Part shown: piece after piece, positions 1 through 8,754 of the stretch
Layout: each line of letters begins with the position of its first letter
Position numbering within the stretch: position 1 is the stretch's first letter
DNA from: Gammaproteobacteria bacterium
GTDB taxonomy: Bacteria > Pseudomonadota > Gammaproteobacteria > Tenderiales > Tenderiaceae
Assembly: GCA_016200485.1 (NCBI GenBank)
Contig: JACQEP010000015.1
Coordinates: 1-64,000, forward strand
Reading direction: 5' to 3'
DNA: 64,000 nt
The notes under the pieces: generated by a model
What the model was told of the DNA's origin: nothing
What the model saw: the letters and a program-made list of their open reading frames with translations, nothing else
Databases searched by the model: none
Made by a program: the position numbers and the translations under genes

Positions 1-370
1 CTATCAGATTCATCACTCGGGTAAAGTTATAAGCCCAAGCCATAAGACTCCACTCACCCCTCACTTTGTTCAAACCACGTAACAGAAAATGGTCCCAGCC
101 TGCTCGGCGTTTGAGTGTGCCGAAGGGGTGTTCCCCTGATGCTGATCTCTGCCGCATGATGCCCGGATGCTTTACCATGTACTCAAGGTGCGCAGCAAGT
201 ACCTCTTCATGCTCACCCCTCGAAATCCGCCGATTCTTACTCTTCGGTGAGAGACATTGCTCACGAATAGTACAATGGCGACAATCGGACTTCAGGCTAG
301 CGTAGCACTGTTGCCATTGGTTGTTTTGGTAGTGGGGTTTACTTGTCGGTTTCAACACGCATTCAGTCGG
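1..370 (-). pseudogene. IS1182-family transposase, 3' remnant (runs off window start)
   Basis: Minus-strand translation gives the C-terminal part of an IS1182/IS5-like DDE transposase. It has the zinc-ribbon-like segment DCRHCTIREQCL, a cluster of basic residues, then HPFGTLKRRAGWDHFLLRG and MAWAYNFTRVMNLI, which is the usual end of these enzymes. The reading frame is open past the window edge. On the 5' side, homology stops near 370, where a GC-rich palindrome begins, and the frame hits a stop at 425-427. The catalytic N-terminal two thirds are therefore missing in this window and the copy cannot be functional as seen. Family assignment is from recognised motifs and no search was run. Confidence 0.8.
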
Positions 371-428
371 GTAGGGTGCGCTGCGCGCACGCGGGCTGCA
401 AAAATCGCGTGCGCATGGCGCACCCTAC
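371..428. repeat. GC-rich palindromic repeat (GTAGGGTGCGC type)
   Basis: GTAGGGTGCGC at 371-381 is the reverse complement of GCGCACCCTAC at 418-428. The spacer contains a second complementary pair (GCGCAC/GTGCGC). The palindrome abuts the broken end of the transposase remnant. A similar GCAGG-TGCGC palindrome lies at 28525-28549. It resembles REP-type intergenic elements. Confidence 0.7.
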
Positions 429-513
429 CGAAATGATAAGCGGGCAAGTCCCTTGGGCCAGATTCATGAATCGCCCCTACGATTTATGGCCAATAGCGCG
501 TATCATAGGCGTT

Positions 514-856
514 GGAGTTGGCCGAACAGTCGCTGTGCCTAACGGCATGGAGGAAAGTCCGGGCTCCATAGGGCAGAGTGCCAGGTAACGCCTGGGAGGT
601 GTGAGCCTACGGAAAGTGCCACAGAAAATATACCGCCTGTCTCGCAAGGGGCCGGTAAGGGTGAAAAGGTGCGGTAAGAGCGCACCGCGCCGGTGGTAAC
701 ACTCGGCGGCACGGAAAACCCCACTCGGAGCAAGACCAAATAGGGAAACATAGGCGTGGCCCGCGCTGTTTCCGGGTAGGTCGCTTGAGGTTCGCGGTGA
801 CGCGTGTCCCAGATGAATGGCTGTTCTCGACAGAACCCGGCTTACAGGCCAACTCC
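514..856 (+). ncRNA. rnpB: RNase P RNA (M1 RNA), bacterial type A
   Basis: This is the catalytic RNA of ribonuclease P, which removes 5' leaders from precursor tRNAs. Diagnostic segments in order are AACAGTCGCTG, GGAGGAAAGTCCGGGCTCC (P4 5' strand and CR-I), GGTAAGGGTGAAAAGGTGCGG, ACCCCAC.CGGAGCAAGACCAAATAGG, and the 3' P4 half ending in GACAGAACCCGGCTTACAGGCC. The first bases GGAGTTGGCC pair with GGCCAACTCC at the 3' end (P1), which fixes both ends to within a few bases. About 343 nt is normal for a proteobacterial type A molecule. Its place directly upstream of mraZ matches the Pseudomonas-like order. A possible -10 box TATCAT lies at 501-506. Confidence 0.96.
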
Positions 857-874
857 AAATTTAATACTGCTTTA

Positions 875-989
875 TCACAGAGACACAGAGCGCACAGAGT
901 GATTTCAGGTGGGCGCAGGTCTCTGTATTCAGTGAAATCGATTAAGTCCGCGCCACAAAATCTCTGTGTTTTCGGTGTCTCTGGGGTGA
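875..989. repeat. Dispersed CACAGAG inverted repeat, copy 1
   Basis: The left arm at 875-899 carries three CACAGAG units and the right arm at 959-989 is its approximate reverse complement (CTCTGTG and GTGTCTCTGGGGTGA). The same element is at 21774-21880 and as a half copy at 49083-49115. The rest of 857-1190, between rnpB and the mraZ promoter, shows no gene. Confidence 0.75.
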
Positions 990-1190
990 ATTATTGTTTT
1001 TATCTCATGACGCCAGCGCTCAAAAGGCGTCAATTTTTTAACATGGTGGTTTAGCAGTCCTTCCCAAGCGCCTGATTTGCTTCCGTTCTCCGTTTTTTTC
1101 AACGCAAAATAAATTACCTTTCAGCTATGCGTGAATTCGCTAAGTCACTGTCATTAAAGAAAGATTTTCCCTTTCAGGGGGTAAAAATTC

Positions 1191-1220
1191 TTGACAGGTG
1201 GGCAGATGAATTCCTATAGT
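1191..1220 (+). promoter_or_regulatory. Sigma-70-type promoter of the dcw cluster (Pmra)
   Basis: A perfect -35 box TTGACA at 1191-1196 is separated by 18 nt from a -10 box TATAGT at 1215-1220. It lies just upstream of the MraZ operator and the mraZ start, in the position of the main dcw promoter of other gammaproteobacteria. Confidence 0.85.
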
Positions 1221-1228
1221 GTTAAGAA

Positions 1229-1274
1229 GTGGGTGAAAGTGGTCGATAGTGGGATAGACGGGGATAAATTGGGA
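1229..1274 (+). promoter_or_regulatory. MraZ operator: five 10-bp-phased TGGG repeats
   Basis: TGGG-like boxes start at 1230 (TGGGT), 1240 (TGGTC), 1250 (TGGGA), 1260 (GGGGA) and 1270 (TGGGA), with an exact 10-bp period. MraZ is known to bind direct TGGGN repeats separated by 5 bp and to repress its own operon. The last box overlaps the GGGAG ribosome binding site of mraZ, so MraZ bound here would lie on the transcript start region and the translation start. Confidence 0.88.
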
Positions 1275-1282
1275 GACCGTAC

Positions 1283-1738
1283 TTGTTCCGTGGGGTAAGC
1301 GCCATCATTGTGGATGCCAAGGGGCGGATGGCGGTTCCGGCGAAGTACCGGGATCGTTTGCAGGAGTGTTGCGCCGGTCGTTTGGTGTTGACGGTCGATC
1401 TCGATCGTTGTCTGTTGTTATTTCCAGAACCCGAGTGGGAACAGTTCGAGCGCAAGCTCGTGCGCTTGCCAACATTGCAACCGCGCGCGCGGCGTTTGCA
1501 GCGTTTGTTGCTGGGCCATGCTTCGGAATTGGAGTTGGATAGTCATGGCCGGATTTTGTTGCCGGCGTTGCTGCGTGAATATGCAAATTTGGATAAGCGA
1601 GTCGTGTTAGTCGGGCAAGGTGCCAAATTTGAGTTGTGGAACGAGCAGACGTGGAATGAACGGCGTGAATCCTGGTTGGCGGAAGAAGCGAGTGCCGCCG
1701 GGGATCTGTCCGCTGAACTGGAATCGTTGTCGTTTTGA
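1283..1738 (+). CDS. mraZ: Transcriptional regulator MraZ
   Basis: MraZ is the DNA-binding autoregulator of the dcw cluster. The protein is 151 aa, the usual length, with the two SpoVT-AbrB-like halves visible: MFRGVSAIIVDAKGRMAVP at the start, and a second repeat around residues 80-125 with LDSHGRILLP. The start is TTG at 1283, chosen because MFRG is the conserved N-terminus and GGGAG at 1271-1275 is correctly spaced. The stop codon TGA at 1736 overlaps the TTG start of rsmH. The gene sits directly under its own operator. Confidence 0.96.
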   Translation: MFRGVSAIIVDAKGRMAVPAKYRDRLQECCAGRLVLTVDLDRCLLLFPEPEWEQFERKLVRLPTLQPRARRLQRLLLGHASELELDSHGRILLPALLREYANLDKRVVLVGQGAKFELWNEQTWNERRESWLAEEASAAGDLSAELESLSF

Positions 1739-2676
1739 AGCAGGGGGGCGCTGAATTCGAGCACCGCCCAGTCATGCTGGAGGAAGTGGTGGAGGCGTTA
1801 CAGCTCAAGGCGGGAGGCAACTACGTTGACGCGACCTTTGGTCGTGGCGGCCACGCTGCGGCCATTTTGCAAAAGCTGGGTGCCGGCGGACGCTTGATCG
1901 CGATTGATAAAGATCCGCAAGCAGTAGCGGCGGCACGCATCCAATTCGCCGATGACAAGCGATTTACAATTTATCATGGCAGCTTTTCCGATTTGCGTGA
2001 AGTGGTTCATGAGTCTGAGTTGGAAGGGCAAATCGATGGCATCCTGCTTGATCTGGGCGTTTCTTCGCCGCAACTGGATGATGCGGCGCGTGGATTTAGT
2101 TTTATGCGCGATGGGCCGCTCGATATGCGAATGAATACCTCGCGTGGGCAAAGCGCGGCTGCGTGGCTGGCAGTAGCGGGTGAAGGTGAGATTGCGCGTG
2201 TATTGCGTGAGTTGGGTGAAGAGAAATTTGCAAAGCGTATCGCCCGCACCATTCTCCAGGCGCGCCAGGAAGCACCGATCGATACCACGGGTCGCCTGGC
2301 GGCGGTAATCTCGGCGGCCATTCCGACGCGGGAGCGGGACAAGCATCCGGCGACGCGTAGTTTTCAGGCGATCCGTATCTACATCAATCAGGAATTGGAA
2401 GATTTACAAGCTTGTCTTGGTCAGGTTGTCGACGTGTTGCGTGTGGGTGGTCGGTTAGCGGTGATCAGTTTTCATTCCTTGGAAGATCGCATTGTCAAAA
2501 ATTACATGCGTGATGAGGCGCGTGGCGACGATTTTCCGGAAGATTTTCCGGTGACGGCAGATCAATTAAATCCACGTTTGCGGTTAGTGGGTAAAGCAGT
2601 GCGGGCAGGAGAGGCAGAGGTTGATGCTAATCCCCGTGCGCGCAGTGCCGTGCTGCGTATTGCGGAGAAAGTTTAA
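1735..2676 (+). CDS. rsmH: 16S rRNA m4C1402 methyltransferase RsmH (MraW)
   Basis: RsmH uses S-adenosylmethionine to N4-methylate C1402 in the 16S rRNA decoding centre. The 313-aa protein shows the family opening HRPVMLEEVVEAL, the SAM-binding loop VDATFGRGGHAAAIL (about residues 33-47), LLDLGVSSPQLDDAARGFSF and the late motif AVISFHSLEDRIVKNY. The start is TTG at 1735, in a TTGA overlap with the mraZ stop, which implies translational coupling. Its TAA stop overlaps the ftsL ATG (TAATG). Confidence 0.96.
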   Translation: MKQGGAEFEHRPVMLEEVVEALQLKAGGNYVDATFGRGGHAAAILQKLGAGGRLIAIDKDPQAVAAARIQFADDKRFTIYHGSFSDLREVVHESELEGQIDGILLDLGVSSPQLDDAARGFSFMRDGPLDMRMNTSRGQSAAAWLAVAGEGEIARVLRELGEEKFAKRIARTILQARQEAPIDTTGRLAAVISAAIPTRERDKHPATRSFQAIRIYINQELEDLQACLGQVVDVLRVGGRLAVISFHSLEDRIVKNYMRDEARGDDFPEDFPVTADQLNPRLRLVGKAVRAGEAEVDANPRARSAVLRIAEKV

Positions 2677-2981
2677 TGGCAGCGCTGCGGGCAACGGCGC
2701 GCCAGTCTCAATCGCCCTGGCTGTGGCCGTTGTTGGTTGTGATGGGCGTGGCTGTGTTGTTGTCGGCGCTGACGGTGGTGTACGCCAAATTCAAGAGTCG
2801 GACCCTGTTTTCTGAGTTGCAGGCGTTGCAGGCAGAGAAGGATGGTCTTGATGTTGAGTGGGGACAATTGCAACTGGAGCAGAGCACCTTGACTGCGCAT
2901 GGGCGGATTGAGGGCATTGCCCGGAGTCGCCTTGGATTGACGTTGCCAACGCAGAAACAGGTGGTGATTGTCAGGCGATGA
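2676..2981 (+). CDS. ftsL: Cell division protein FtsL
   Basis: FtsL is a small bitopic inner-membrane protein of the FtsQLB complex. It links early divisome proteins to activation of septal peptidoglycan synthesis by FtsW-FtsI. The 101-aa protein has a short cytoplasmic N-terminus, one membrane span (WLWPLLVVMGVAVLLSALTVVY, about residues 15-36) and a periplasmic leucine-rich coiled coil ending in RSRLGLTLPTQKQVVIV, a recognisable FtsL tail. It overlaps rsmH by one base and ftsI by four (ATGA). Confidence 0.93.
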   Translation: MAALRATARQSQSPWLWPLLVVMGVAVLLSALTVVYAKFKSRTLFSELQALQAEKDGLDVEWGQLQLEQSTLTAHGRIEGIARSRLGLTLPTQKQVVIVRR

Positions 2982-4741
2982 ACAAGTTTGAGCCAAAATT
3001 ATTTCAATTGCGGCGTTGGTTTCTGCTGGGCCTGGTGTTATTGGCGGCGGCGGGGTTGGTGTGGCGTGCTCTGTATTTGCAATGGATGAATAAAGAGTTT
3101 TTGCTGAATCAGGGCGATGCGCGCCATTTGCGGGTGATTGAATTGGCGGCAACACGGGGAATTATTTTTGACCGCAACGGTGAGCCGTTGGCAATCAGTA
3201 CGCCAGTGGATTCAATCTGGGTAAACCCTAAGGCCTATCTGGGTCAGGTCAAGCCAAAGTCAGAAGCGGCGTTGTCGGGTTTATTAGAGATAAAGAAGGA
3301 TGAGTTGCGTCGCCGGATTAAGGCGCGCGGCAGCCGTGAATTTGTCTATTTGCGGCGCCATGTGGCGCCTGAATTGGCAGACAAGGTTGCAGCGCTGGAA
3401 GTGCCAGGCGTGCATTTGCAACGTGAGTATCGCCGCTATTACCCCACCAGTGAAGTGACAGGGCATGTTGTTGGTTTTACCGATGTCGATGATGGTGGCC
3501 AGGAAGGTATGGAATTGGCCCTTGATTCGCAGTTGCGCGGCGTCAATGGCGCCAAGCGCGTGTTAAAAGACCGTCTCGGTGAAGTGGTGGAGGATGTCGA
3601 GCATATTGCCGATCCACAACCCGGGCATGATGTCACGCTCAGTATCGACCGTCGGGTGCAATATCTTGTTTATCGTGAGTTAAAGGCGGCGGTGCAGGCA
3701 AATGATGCGCGCTCGGCATCGGCTGTGTTGTTGGATGCCAGCTCGGGTGAAGTGCTGGCGATGGTCAATCAGCCTACCTTTAATCCAAATAATCGCGACA
3801 CCTTGAAAAGTGATTACTACCGGAATCGTGCGGTGACAGATGTATTTGAGCCGGGTTCGACGGTCAAGCCATTTACCGTTGCGGCGGCGCTGGAGGCGGG
3901 CAAGATCAAGGCTAATACGTTGATCAATACAGGGCCGGGGTATCTTCAGTTGGGCCGTTATACCATTCGCGATGCGGTCAATTACGGCACGATTGATGTT
4001 ACGACTATTCTGCAAAAATCCAGCAATATCGGCGCCAGTAAAATTGCGTTGACGATGCGCCCCGAGCAGTTGTGGAAAGGATTTTCGCGTGTCGGATTCG
4101 GCATGAGGAGCAGCAGTCAGTTTCCGGGTGAGGTAGAAGGCAAGGTCGGCGACTACAGTCATTGGCATGATGTGCAGCAAGCAAGTTTTTCTTACGGCTA
4201 TGGTCTTTCAGTAACGGCGCTGCAATTGGCGCGCGCGTACTCGGTGTTGGCTAATGATGGCATGCTCAAGCCGGTTTCATTTGAAAAGCTTGAGAGGACG
4301 TCTGAGGGTGTGCAGGTGATGGACGCAAAGGTGGCAGTTCAAGTGCGGAGCATGCTGGAAAGTGTTGTTGCCGATGCGGGTACAGCCCGGGCGGCGCGCG
4401 TCGATGGCTATCGAATTGCGGGTAAGACCGGAACTGTGCACAGGATGGATAATAACGGTTATGCCGATGATCGTTACAGTTCCCTGTTTGTAGGTATGGC
4501 GCCAGCATCACGTCCGCGGCTGGTGATGGCGATCGTGATACATGATCCACAGCGCGGTGAATATCATGGCGGAACGGTTGCGGCACCCGTGTTTGCGCGG
4601 GTGATGACGGGTGCACTGCGGCTGTTGGATATTCCGCCAGACAATTTGCCAGCACCGGAATTGCGGCAGGCGGCTACTGAGTCCGCGCCGGCATTTGGCA
4701 GCGGATTGATCAAGACGGCGGCAGTGGGAGGCGTGCATTGA
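2978..4741 (+). CDS. ftsI: Septal peptidoglycan transpeptidase FtsI (PBP3)
   Basis: FtsI is a class B penicillin-binding protein that cross-links septal peptidoglycan with FtsW. The 587-aa protein has one N-terminal membrane anchor (about residues 15-35) and a PBP dimerisation domain starting with RGIIFDRNGEPLA. The three transpeptidase motifs are present: S-T-V-K with the catalytic serine near residue 294, S-S-N near 348-350, and K-T-G near 483-485. No motif is missing. The gene overlaps ftsL at its start, and its TGA overlaps the murE ATG. Confidence 0.97.
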   Translation: MNKFEPKLFQLRRWFLLGLVLLAAAGLVWRALYLQWMNKEFLLNQGDARHLRVIELAATRGIIFDRNGEPLAISTPVDSIWVNPKAYLGQVKPKSEAALSGLLEIKKDELRRRIKARGSREFVYLRRHVAPELADKVAALEVPGVHLQREYRRYYPTSEVTGHVVGFTDVDDGGQEGMELALDSQLRGVNGAKRVLKDRLGEVVEDVEHIADPQPGHDVTLSIDRRVQYLVYRELKAAVQANDARSASAVLLDASSGEVLAMVNQPTFNPNNRDTLKSDYYRNRAVTDVFEPGSTVKPFTVAAALEAGKIKANTLINTGPGYLQLGRYTIRDAVNYGTIDVTTILQKSSNIGASKIALTMRPEQLWKGFSRVGFGMRSSSQFPGEVEGKVGDYSHWHDVQQASFSYGYGLSVTALQLARAYSVLANDGMLKPVSFEKLERTSEGVQVMDAKVAVQVRSMLESVVADAGTARAARVDGYRIAGKTGTVHRMDNNGYADDRYSSLFVGMAPASRPRLVMAIVIHDPQRGEYHGGTVAAPVFARVMTGALRLLDIPPDNLPAPELRQAATESAPAFGSGLIKTAAVGGVH

Positions 4742-6222
4742 TGGTACAGCCAAAACTGCTTTCCGATTTGTTACGAGGTTTGATTGCTGCATCTGTGCCC
4801 GTAGTGACGGTGACGGGGTTGGCCCTGGATAGCCGTCAGGTGCAACGCGGCGATGTGTTTTTGGCGCTGGCCGGTGTGCAGGCGCGTGGCCATGAGTTTA
4901 TTGATTCGGCGATCGAAAACGGCGCCGTTGCGGTGCTTTATGATGCGGACAGCGGCGCTGTAAATGCGGGCTGCAAAGTGCCCTGTATAGCAGTGGCGGG
5001 TTTGGCACACAAGGTAGGAATAATCGCCGAGCGTTTCTTTGACGAACCTTCGCGTGAGTTGTTTATGGTGGGGGTCACCGGCACCAATGGCAAGACTTCA
5101 TGCACTCAATTTCTGGCGCAGGCTTATCACGATGATGCGCCCTGCGGTGTCATCGGCACGATTGGCAATGGTTTTTATGGCGCGCTGGATGTGGCAAGTC
5201 ACACGACGCCGGATGCGGTGAGTCTGCATCGTTTATTGCGTCAGCTGCGTGATCAGGGGGCGACACGGGTAGTGATGGAAGTGTCATCCCATGGTCTGGA
5301 TCAAGGACGTGTGGCGGGTGTCAATTTTAATGTCGCTGTTTTTACCAATCTCAGTCGCGATCACCTGGATTATCACGGTGACATGGCGGCTTATGGCCGT
5401 GCCAAGAGTCGTTTGTTTTCCTTGCCCGGACTGCGTTGGGCAGTGATCAATACCGATGATGCATTTGGTCACAGTTTAGTGGATGAAATTCCGGAGTCTG
5501 TAGGTGTAGTGACTTATGGCATGGAAGAGCCCGGCGTGCTGCGTGGTGATCGCATTCAAGGACAGTTGATACGTCTTGATCGTCAGGGGTTGGTGTTGGC
5601 GGTGGATACGCCCTGGGGTCAAGGCATGATCAAAAGTCCATTGCTGGGGCGGTTCAATGCCAGTAATTTGCTGGCCGTGTTGGGTGCCTTGCTGGCGAGT
5701 GGTATCAAGTTCGAGACAGCGGTGCAGCGTTTACAGCGGTTAAATACAGTGCCGGGGCGCATGGAGCACTTTGGTAAAGAGGGGCAGCCTTTGGTGGTGG
5801 TGGATTATGCCCACTCACCTGATGCTTTGTATCAAGTGCTGACCACTTTGCGTGAGCATTGCGCGGGCAAGTTGTGGTGTGTGTTTGGGTGCGGAGGTAA
5901 TCGTGATCGTGGCAAGCGGCCGCTGATGGGCGAGGTGGCGGAGCAATATGCAGATCAAGTAGTGATTACTAACGATAATCCGCGTCGCGAAGATCCGCAA
6001 ATGATCATCGATGAGATTCGCAGTGGTATGAAACATTCAAAGACGGTGACCGTGATTGCGGATCGCGCATCTGCAATCGCACACGCTGTGCGGCAGGCGG
6101 GTATCGATGACGTGGTGCTGATTGCAGGCAAGGGGCATGAAGATTATCAACAAATAGGTGACGTGCGACATCCGTTTAGCGATCGTGCTCAGGTACAGGC
6201 TTTGCTGGGGATGGCCGCATGA
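4741..6222 (+). CDS. murE: UDP-MurNAc-tripeptide synthetase MurE (meso-DAP adding)
   Basis: MurE is the cytoplasmic ligase that adds the third stem-peptide residue to UDP-MurNAc-L-Ala-D-Glu using ATP. Visible motifs are the P-loop GVTGTNGKTS, SSHGL, NLSRDHLDYHG and the DNPRREDP loop that selects meso-diaminopimelate, so Gram-negative peptidoglycan is implied. I chose ATG 4741, which overlaps the ftsI stop as TGATG; a TTG three bases earlier is in frame and possible. The end overlaps murF by ATGA. Confidence 0.96.
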   Translation: MVQPKLLSDLLRGLIAASVPVVTVTGLALDSRQVQRGDVFLALAGVQARGHEFIDSAIENGAVAVLYDADSGAVNAGCKVPCIAVAGLAHKVGIIAERFFDEPSRELFMVGVTGTNGKTSCTQFLAQAYHDDAPCGVIGTIGNGFYGALDVASHTTPDAVSLHRLLRQLRDQGATRVVMEVSSHGLDQGRVAGVNFNVAVFTNLSRDHLDYHGDMAAYGRAKSRLFSLPGLRWAVINTDDAFGHSLVDEIPESVGVVTYGMEEPGVLRGDRIQGQLIRLDRQGLVLAVDTPWGQGMIKSPLLGRFNASNLLAVLGALLASGIKFETAVQRLQRLNTVPGRMEHFGKEGQPLVVVDYAHSPDALYQVLTTLREHCAGKLWCVFGCGGNRDRGKRPLMGEVAEQYADQVVITNDNPRREDPQMIIDEIRSGMKHSKTVTVIADRASAIAHAVRQAGIDDVVLIAGKGHEDYQQIGDVRHPFSDRAQVQALLGMAA

Positions 6223-7658
6223 GTGAAGTGATGATGACCCTGGCGCAAGCAGCGCGGTTGTTGGATCTGGCGCCACCGAGGGTGGATGTGAATATTACGG
6301 GTGTTTCCACGGATAGCCGCAGTGTGAAGGCAGGCGAGCTGTTCGTGGCGCTGACCGGTGACCGGTTCGATGGTCACGATTTTCTGGTGCAGGTGCAGGA
6401 GAAGGGCGCGGTTGCGGCGTTGGTCTCGCGGCACGTTGCCGGCGTGTCATTGCCGCAGCTGGTGGTAGATGACACGCGACTGGGGTTGGGTCGCCTGGCA
6501 GCAGGCTGGCGCGCCGGCTTTAAAGGGATGGTTGTTGGCTTGACCGGAAGTAATGGCAAGACAACAGTTAAAGAAATGATTGCGTCAATTCTGTCGCAGA
6601 CGGGTTTTGTTCTGGCAACACAAGGCAATTTGAATAATGACATCGGGGTGCCTCTGACTTTATTCCGATTAAATCCGGGTGTGCATCGTAGCGCCGTGAT
6701 CGAAATGGGTGCCAATCATCTCGGTGAGATTGCCTATTTGACTAGTTTGGTGCGCCCTGATATCGCGCTAGTGAATAACGTGGGGACTGCGCACATTGGT
6801 GAGTTTGGTGGTCTTGAGAATATCGCGCGCGGCAAGGGCGAAATCTGGCAAGGGTTGGCACAAAATGGCGTGGCAGTCATCAATGCGGATGATGATTTCG
6901 CCAACTATTGGCGGGGACTGGTAAAAGGACATCGAATTGTCACTTTCGGCGCGCGGCAGGCTGATGTGAGTGTGGCCGTAGAGAAGGGATGGTTGATTGA
7001 AAACGGTCGTATCCAGAATCGTTTTGTGATCAAGACCCCCCAGGGTGAAGTTGAAGTTGCCTTGCACTTGGCGGGACACCATAACGTTTTGAACGCGCTT
7101 GCAGCAACGGCGTCTGCATTGGCAGCGGGCGCAACTCTGGCGCAGGTCAAGGTGGGTTTAGAAAGTATGCAGCCAGTCAAAGGACGGCTTCAGCCGCAAT
7201 TGAGCCGTTGGCAGCAAATGGTGATTGATGATACCTACAACGCGAACCCCAGTTCGGCGGCGGCGGCGATTGATGTTTTGGTGCAGTTGGCTAAACAAAC
7301 AATATTCGTGCTCGGGGATATGGGTGAATTGGGGTCTGAATCACTGCAGTTGCATCATCTGGTGGGGGAGCATGCGCGTCAGCGTGGCGTGACGCGTTTT
7401 TATGGCACAGGCTCTTACAGTAAGGAAGCGGTTCGCGCCTTTGCGGGCGATGGATTCTGGTTTGAGACTCAGGCGGCGTTGATTGAGGCATTGGTGAAAG
7501 ATTTGGCGCAGGCGGGTAGTGAGGTTGCAGTGTTGGTCAAAGGCTCGCGCAGTGCGCGAATGGAAAATGTTGTGGCGGCATTGGTGACGGGGACGGTTTC
7601 GGCGCAAGGCGGTGGTAGTTCCGGTGCGTCTCCGGCGCGAGCAGTAGGAGGAGTTTAG
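6219..7658 (+). CDS. murF: UDP-MurNAc-pentapeptide synthetase MurF
   Basis: MurF adds D-Ala-D-Ala to UDP-MurNAc-tripeptide, completing the cytoplasmic pentapeptide precursor. The 479-aa protein has the Mur-ligase N-domain ([24 protein letters not shown]), the P-loop [14 protein letters not shown], the [10 protein letters not shown] metal/ATP segment, [10 protein letters not shown] and the C-domain [12 protein letters not shown] and LGDMGELG. A glycine/serine-rich C-terminal tail of roughly 15 residues extends beyond the usual end. Start ATG 6219 overlaps murE. Confidence 0.96.
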   Translation: MSEVMMTLAQAARLLDLAPPRVDVNITGVSTDSRSVKAGELFVALTGDRFDGHDFLVQVQEKGAVAALVSRHVAGVSLPQLVVDDTRLGLGRLAAGWRAGFKGMVVGLTGSNGKTTVKEMIASILSQTGFVLATQGNLNNDIGVPLTLFRLNPGVHRSAVIEMGANHLGEIAYLTSLVRPDIALVNNVGTAHIGEFGGLENIARGKGEIWQGLAQNGVAVINADDDFANYWRGLVKGHRIVTFGARQADVSVAVEKGWLIENGRIQNRFVIKTPQGEVEVALHLAGHHNVLNALAATASALAAGATLAQVKVGLESMQPVKGRLQPQLSRWQQMVIDDTYNANPSSAAAAIDVLVQLAKQTIFVLGDMGELGSESLQLHHLVGEHARQRGVTRFYGTGSYSKEAVRAFAGDGFWFETQAALIEALVKDLAQAGSEVAVLVKGSRSARMENVVAALVTGTVSAQGGGSSGASPARAVGGV

Positions 7659-7659
7659 G

Positions 7660-8742
7660 GTGTTACTTTATCTAACGGATTGGCTGGCGCAGTACTACAA
7701 AGGGTTCATGGTGTTTCAGTACCTTACCCTGCGGGCGATACTCGGGGTGCTGACGGCGCTTGCCATCTGTTTCATGATTGGGCCGGCAATGATCCGCAAG
7801 CTGAGTCAATATAAAGTGGGACAGCAAATTCGGGAGCTGGGTCCACAGAGCCATTTTAGCAAGGCGGGCACGCCGACGATGGGGGGGGCATTGATATTGG
7901 TATCCATCGCGATCAGCACATTGTTGTGGGGAAATCTTGCCAATCGATATCTGTGGGTGGTGTTAATCGTCACACTGCTCTACGGTGTGATCGGTTTTTA
8001 TGACGATTACAAAAAGCTGGTGCTGAAAGATTCGCGCGGGTTGGCGGCGAAATATAAATATTTGTGGCAATCTGTGATCGGGTTGGCGGCGGCGGTATTT
8101 CTCTATACTACGGCACAAACACCCGCCGAAACACAGTTGCTCATCCCCTTCATGAAGAACACGGCGATTGATCTTGGGTTGATGTACATACTGCTGGTTT
8201 ATTTTGTGGTTGTCGGGACCAGCAATGCGGTGAATCTTACCGATGGTCTGGACGGTTTGGCGATTTTGCCTACGGTAATGGTGGCGGGTGCGCTGGGGAT
8301 TTTTGCCTATGTTACCGGTCACATTAAATTTGCTGAATATCTTGGAATTCCTCATATCAACGGTGTTGGCGAGGTAGCCATTTTTTGCTCGGCCATCGTC
8401 GGCGCGGGGCTTGGTTTCCTTTGGTTCAATACCTATCCTGCCCAGGTGTTCATGGGTGATGTTGGTGCGCTTGCTTTAGGCGGGGCGCTGGGCATCATTG
8501 CAGTGACTGTGCGTCAGGAATTGATCTTGTTTGTAATGGGTGGCGTGTTTGTGATGGAGACAGTCTCCGTGATCATGCAGGTTGTGTCATTCAAATTAAC
8601 CGGCAAGCGCATCTTTCGTATGGCGCCCATACATCATCACTTCGAATTAAAAGGCTGGCCGGAGCCGCGAGTTATTGTTCGGTTCTGGATTATTACGGTC
8701 ATTTTGGTATTGATTGGATTGGCATCATTGAAGATCCGTTGA
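7660..8742 (+). CDS. mraY: Phospho-MurNAc-pentapeptide translocase MraY
   Basis: MraY is the integral membrane enzyme that transfers phospho-MurNAc-pentapeptide to undecaprenyl phosphate, making lipid I. It is 360 aa with about ten hydrophobic spans. Signature segments are [11 protein letters not shown], the Asp-rich [40 protein letters not shown] and the [15 protein letters not shown] loop. The start is GTG 7660, supported by AGGAGGAG at 7646-7653. Confidence 0.97.
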   Translation: MLLYLTDWLAQYYKGFMVFQYLTLRAILGVLTALAICFMIGPAMIRKLSQYKVGQQIRELGPQSHFSKAGTPTMGGALILVSIAISTLLWGNLANRYLWVVLIVTLLYGVIGFYDDYKKLVLKDSRGLAAKYKYLWQSVIGLAAAVFLYTTAQTPAETQLLIPFMKNTAIDLGLMYILLVYFVVVGTSNAVNLTDGLDGLAILPTVMVAGALGIFAYVTGHIKFAEYLGIPHINGVGEVAIFCSAIVGAGLGFLWFNTYPAQVFMGDVGALALGGALGIIAVTVRQELILFVMGGVFVMETVSVIMQVVSFKLTGKRIFRMAPIHHHFELKGWPEPRVIVRFWIITVILVLIGLASLKIR

Positions 8743-8754
8743 TGGGGAGAGGCT

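Noticed and set aside
875-989. Possible CRISPR-like array at the CACAGAG units
   Set aside because: Units are 7-8 bases, inverted between arms, with no regularly spaced 25-40-base repeats.
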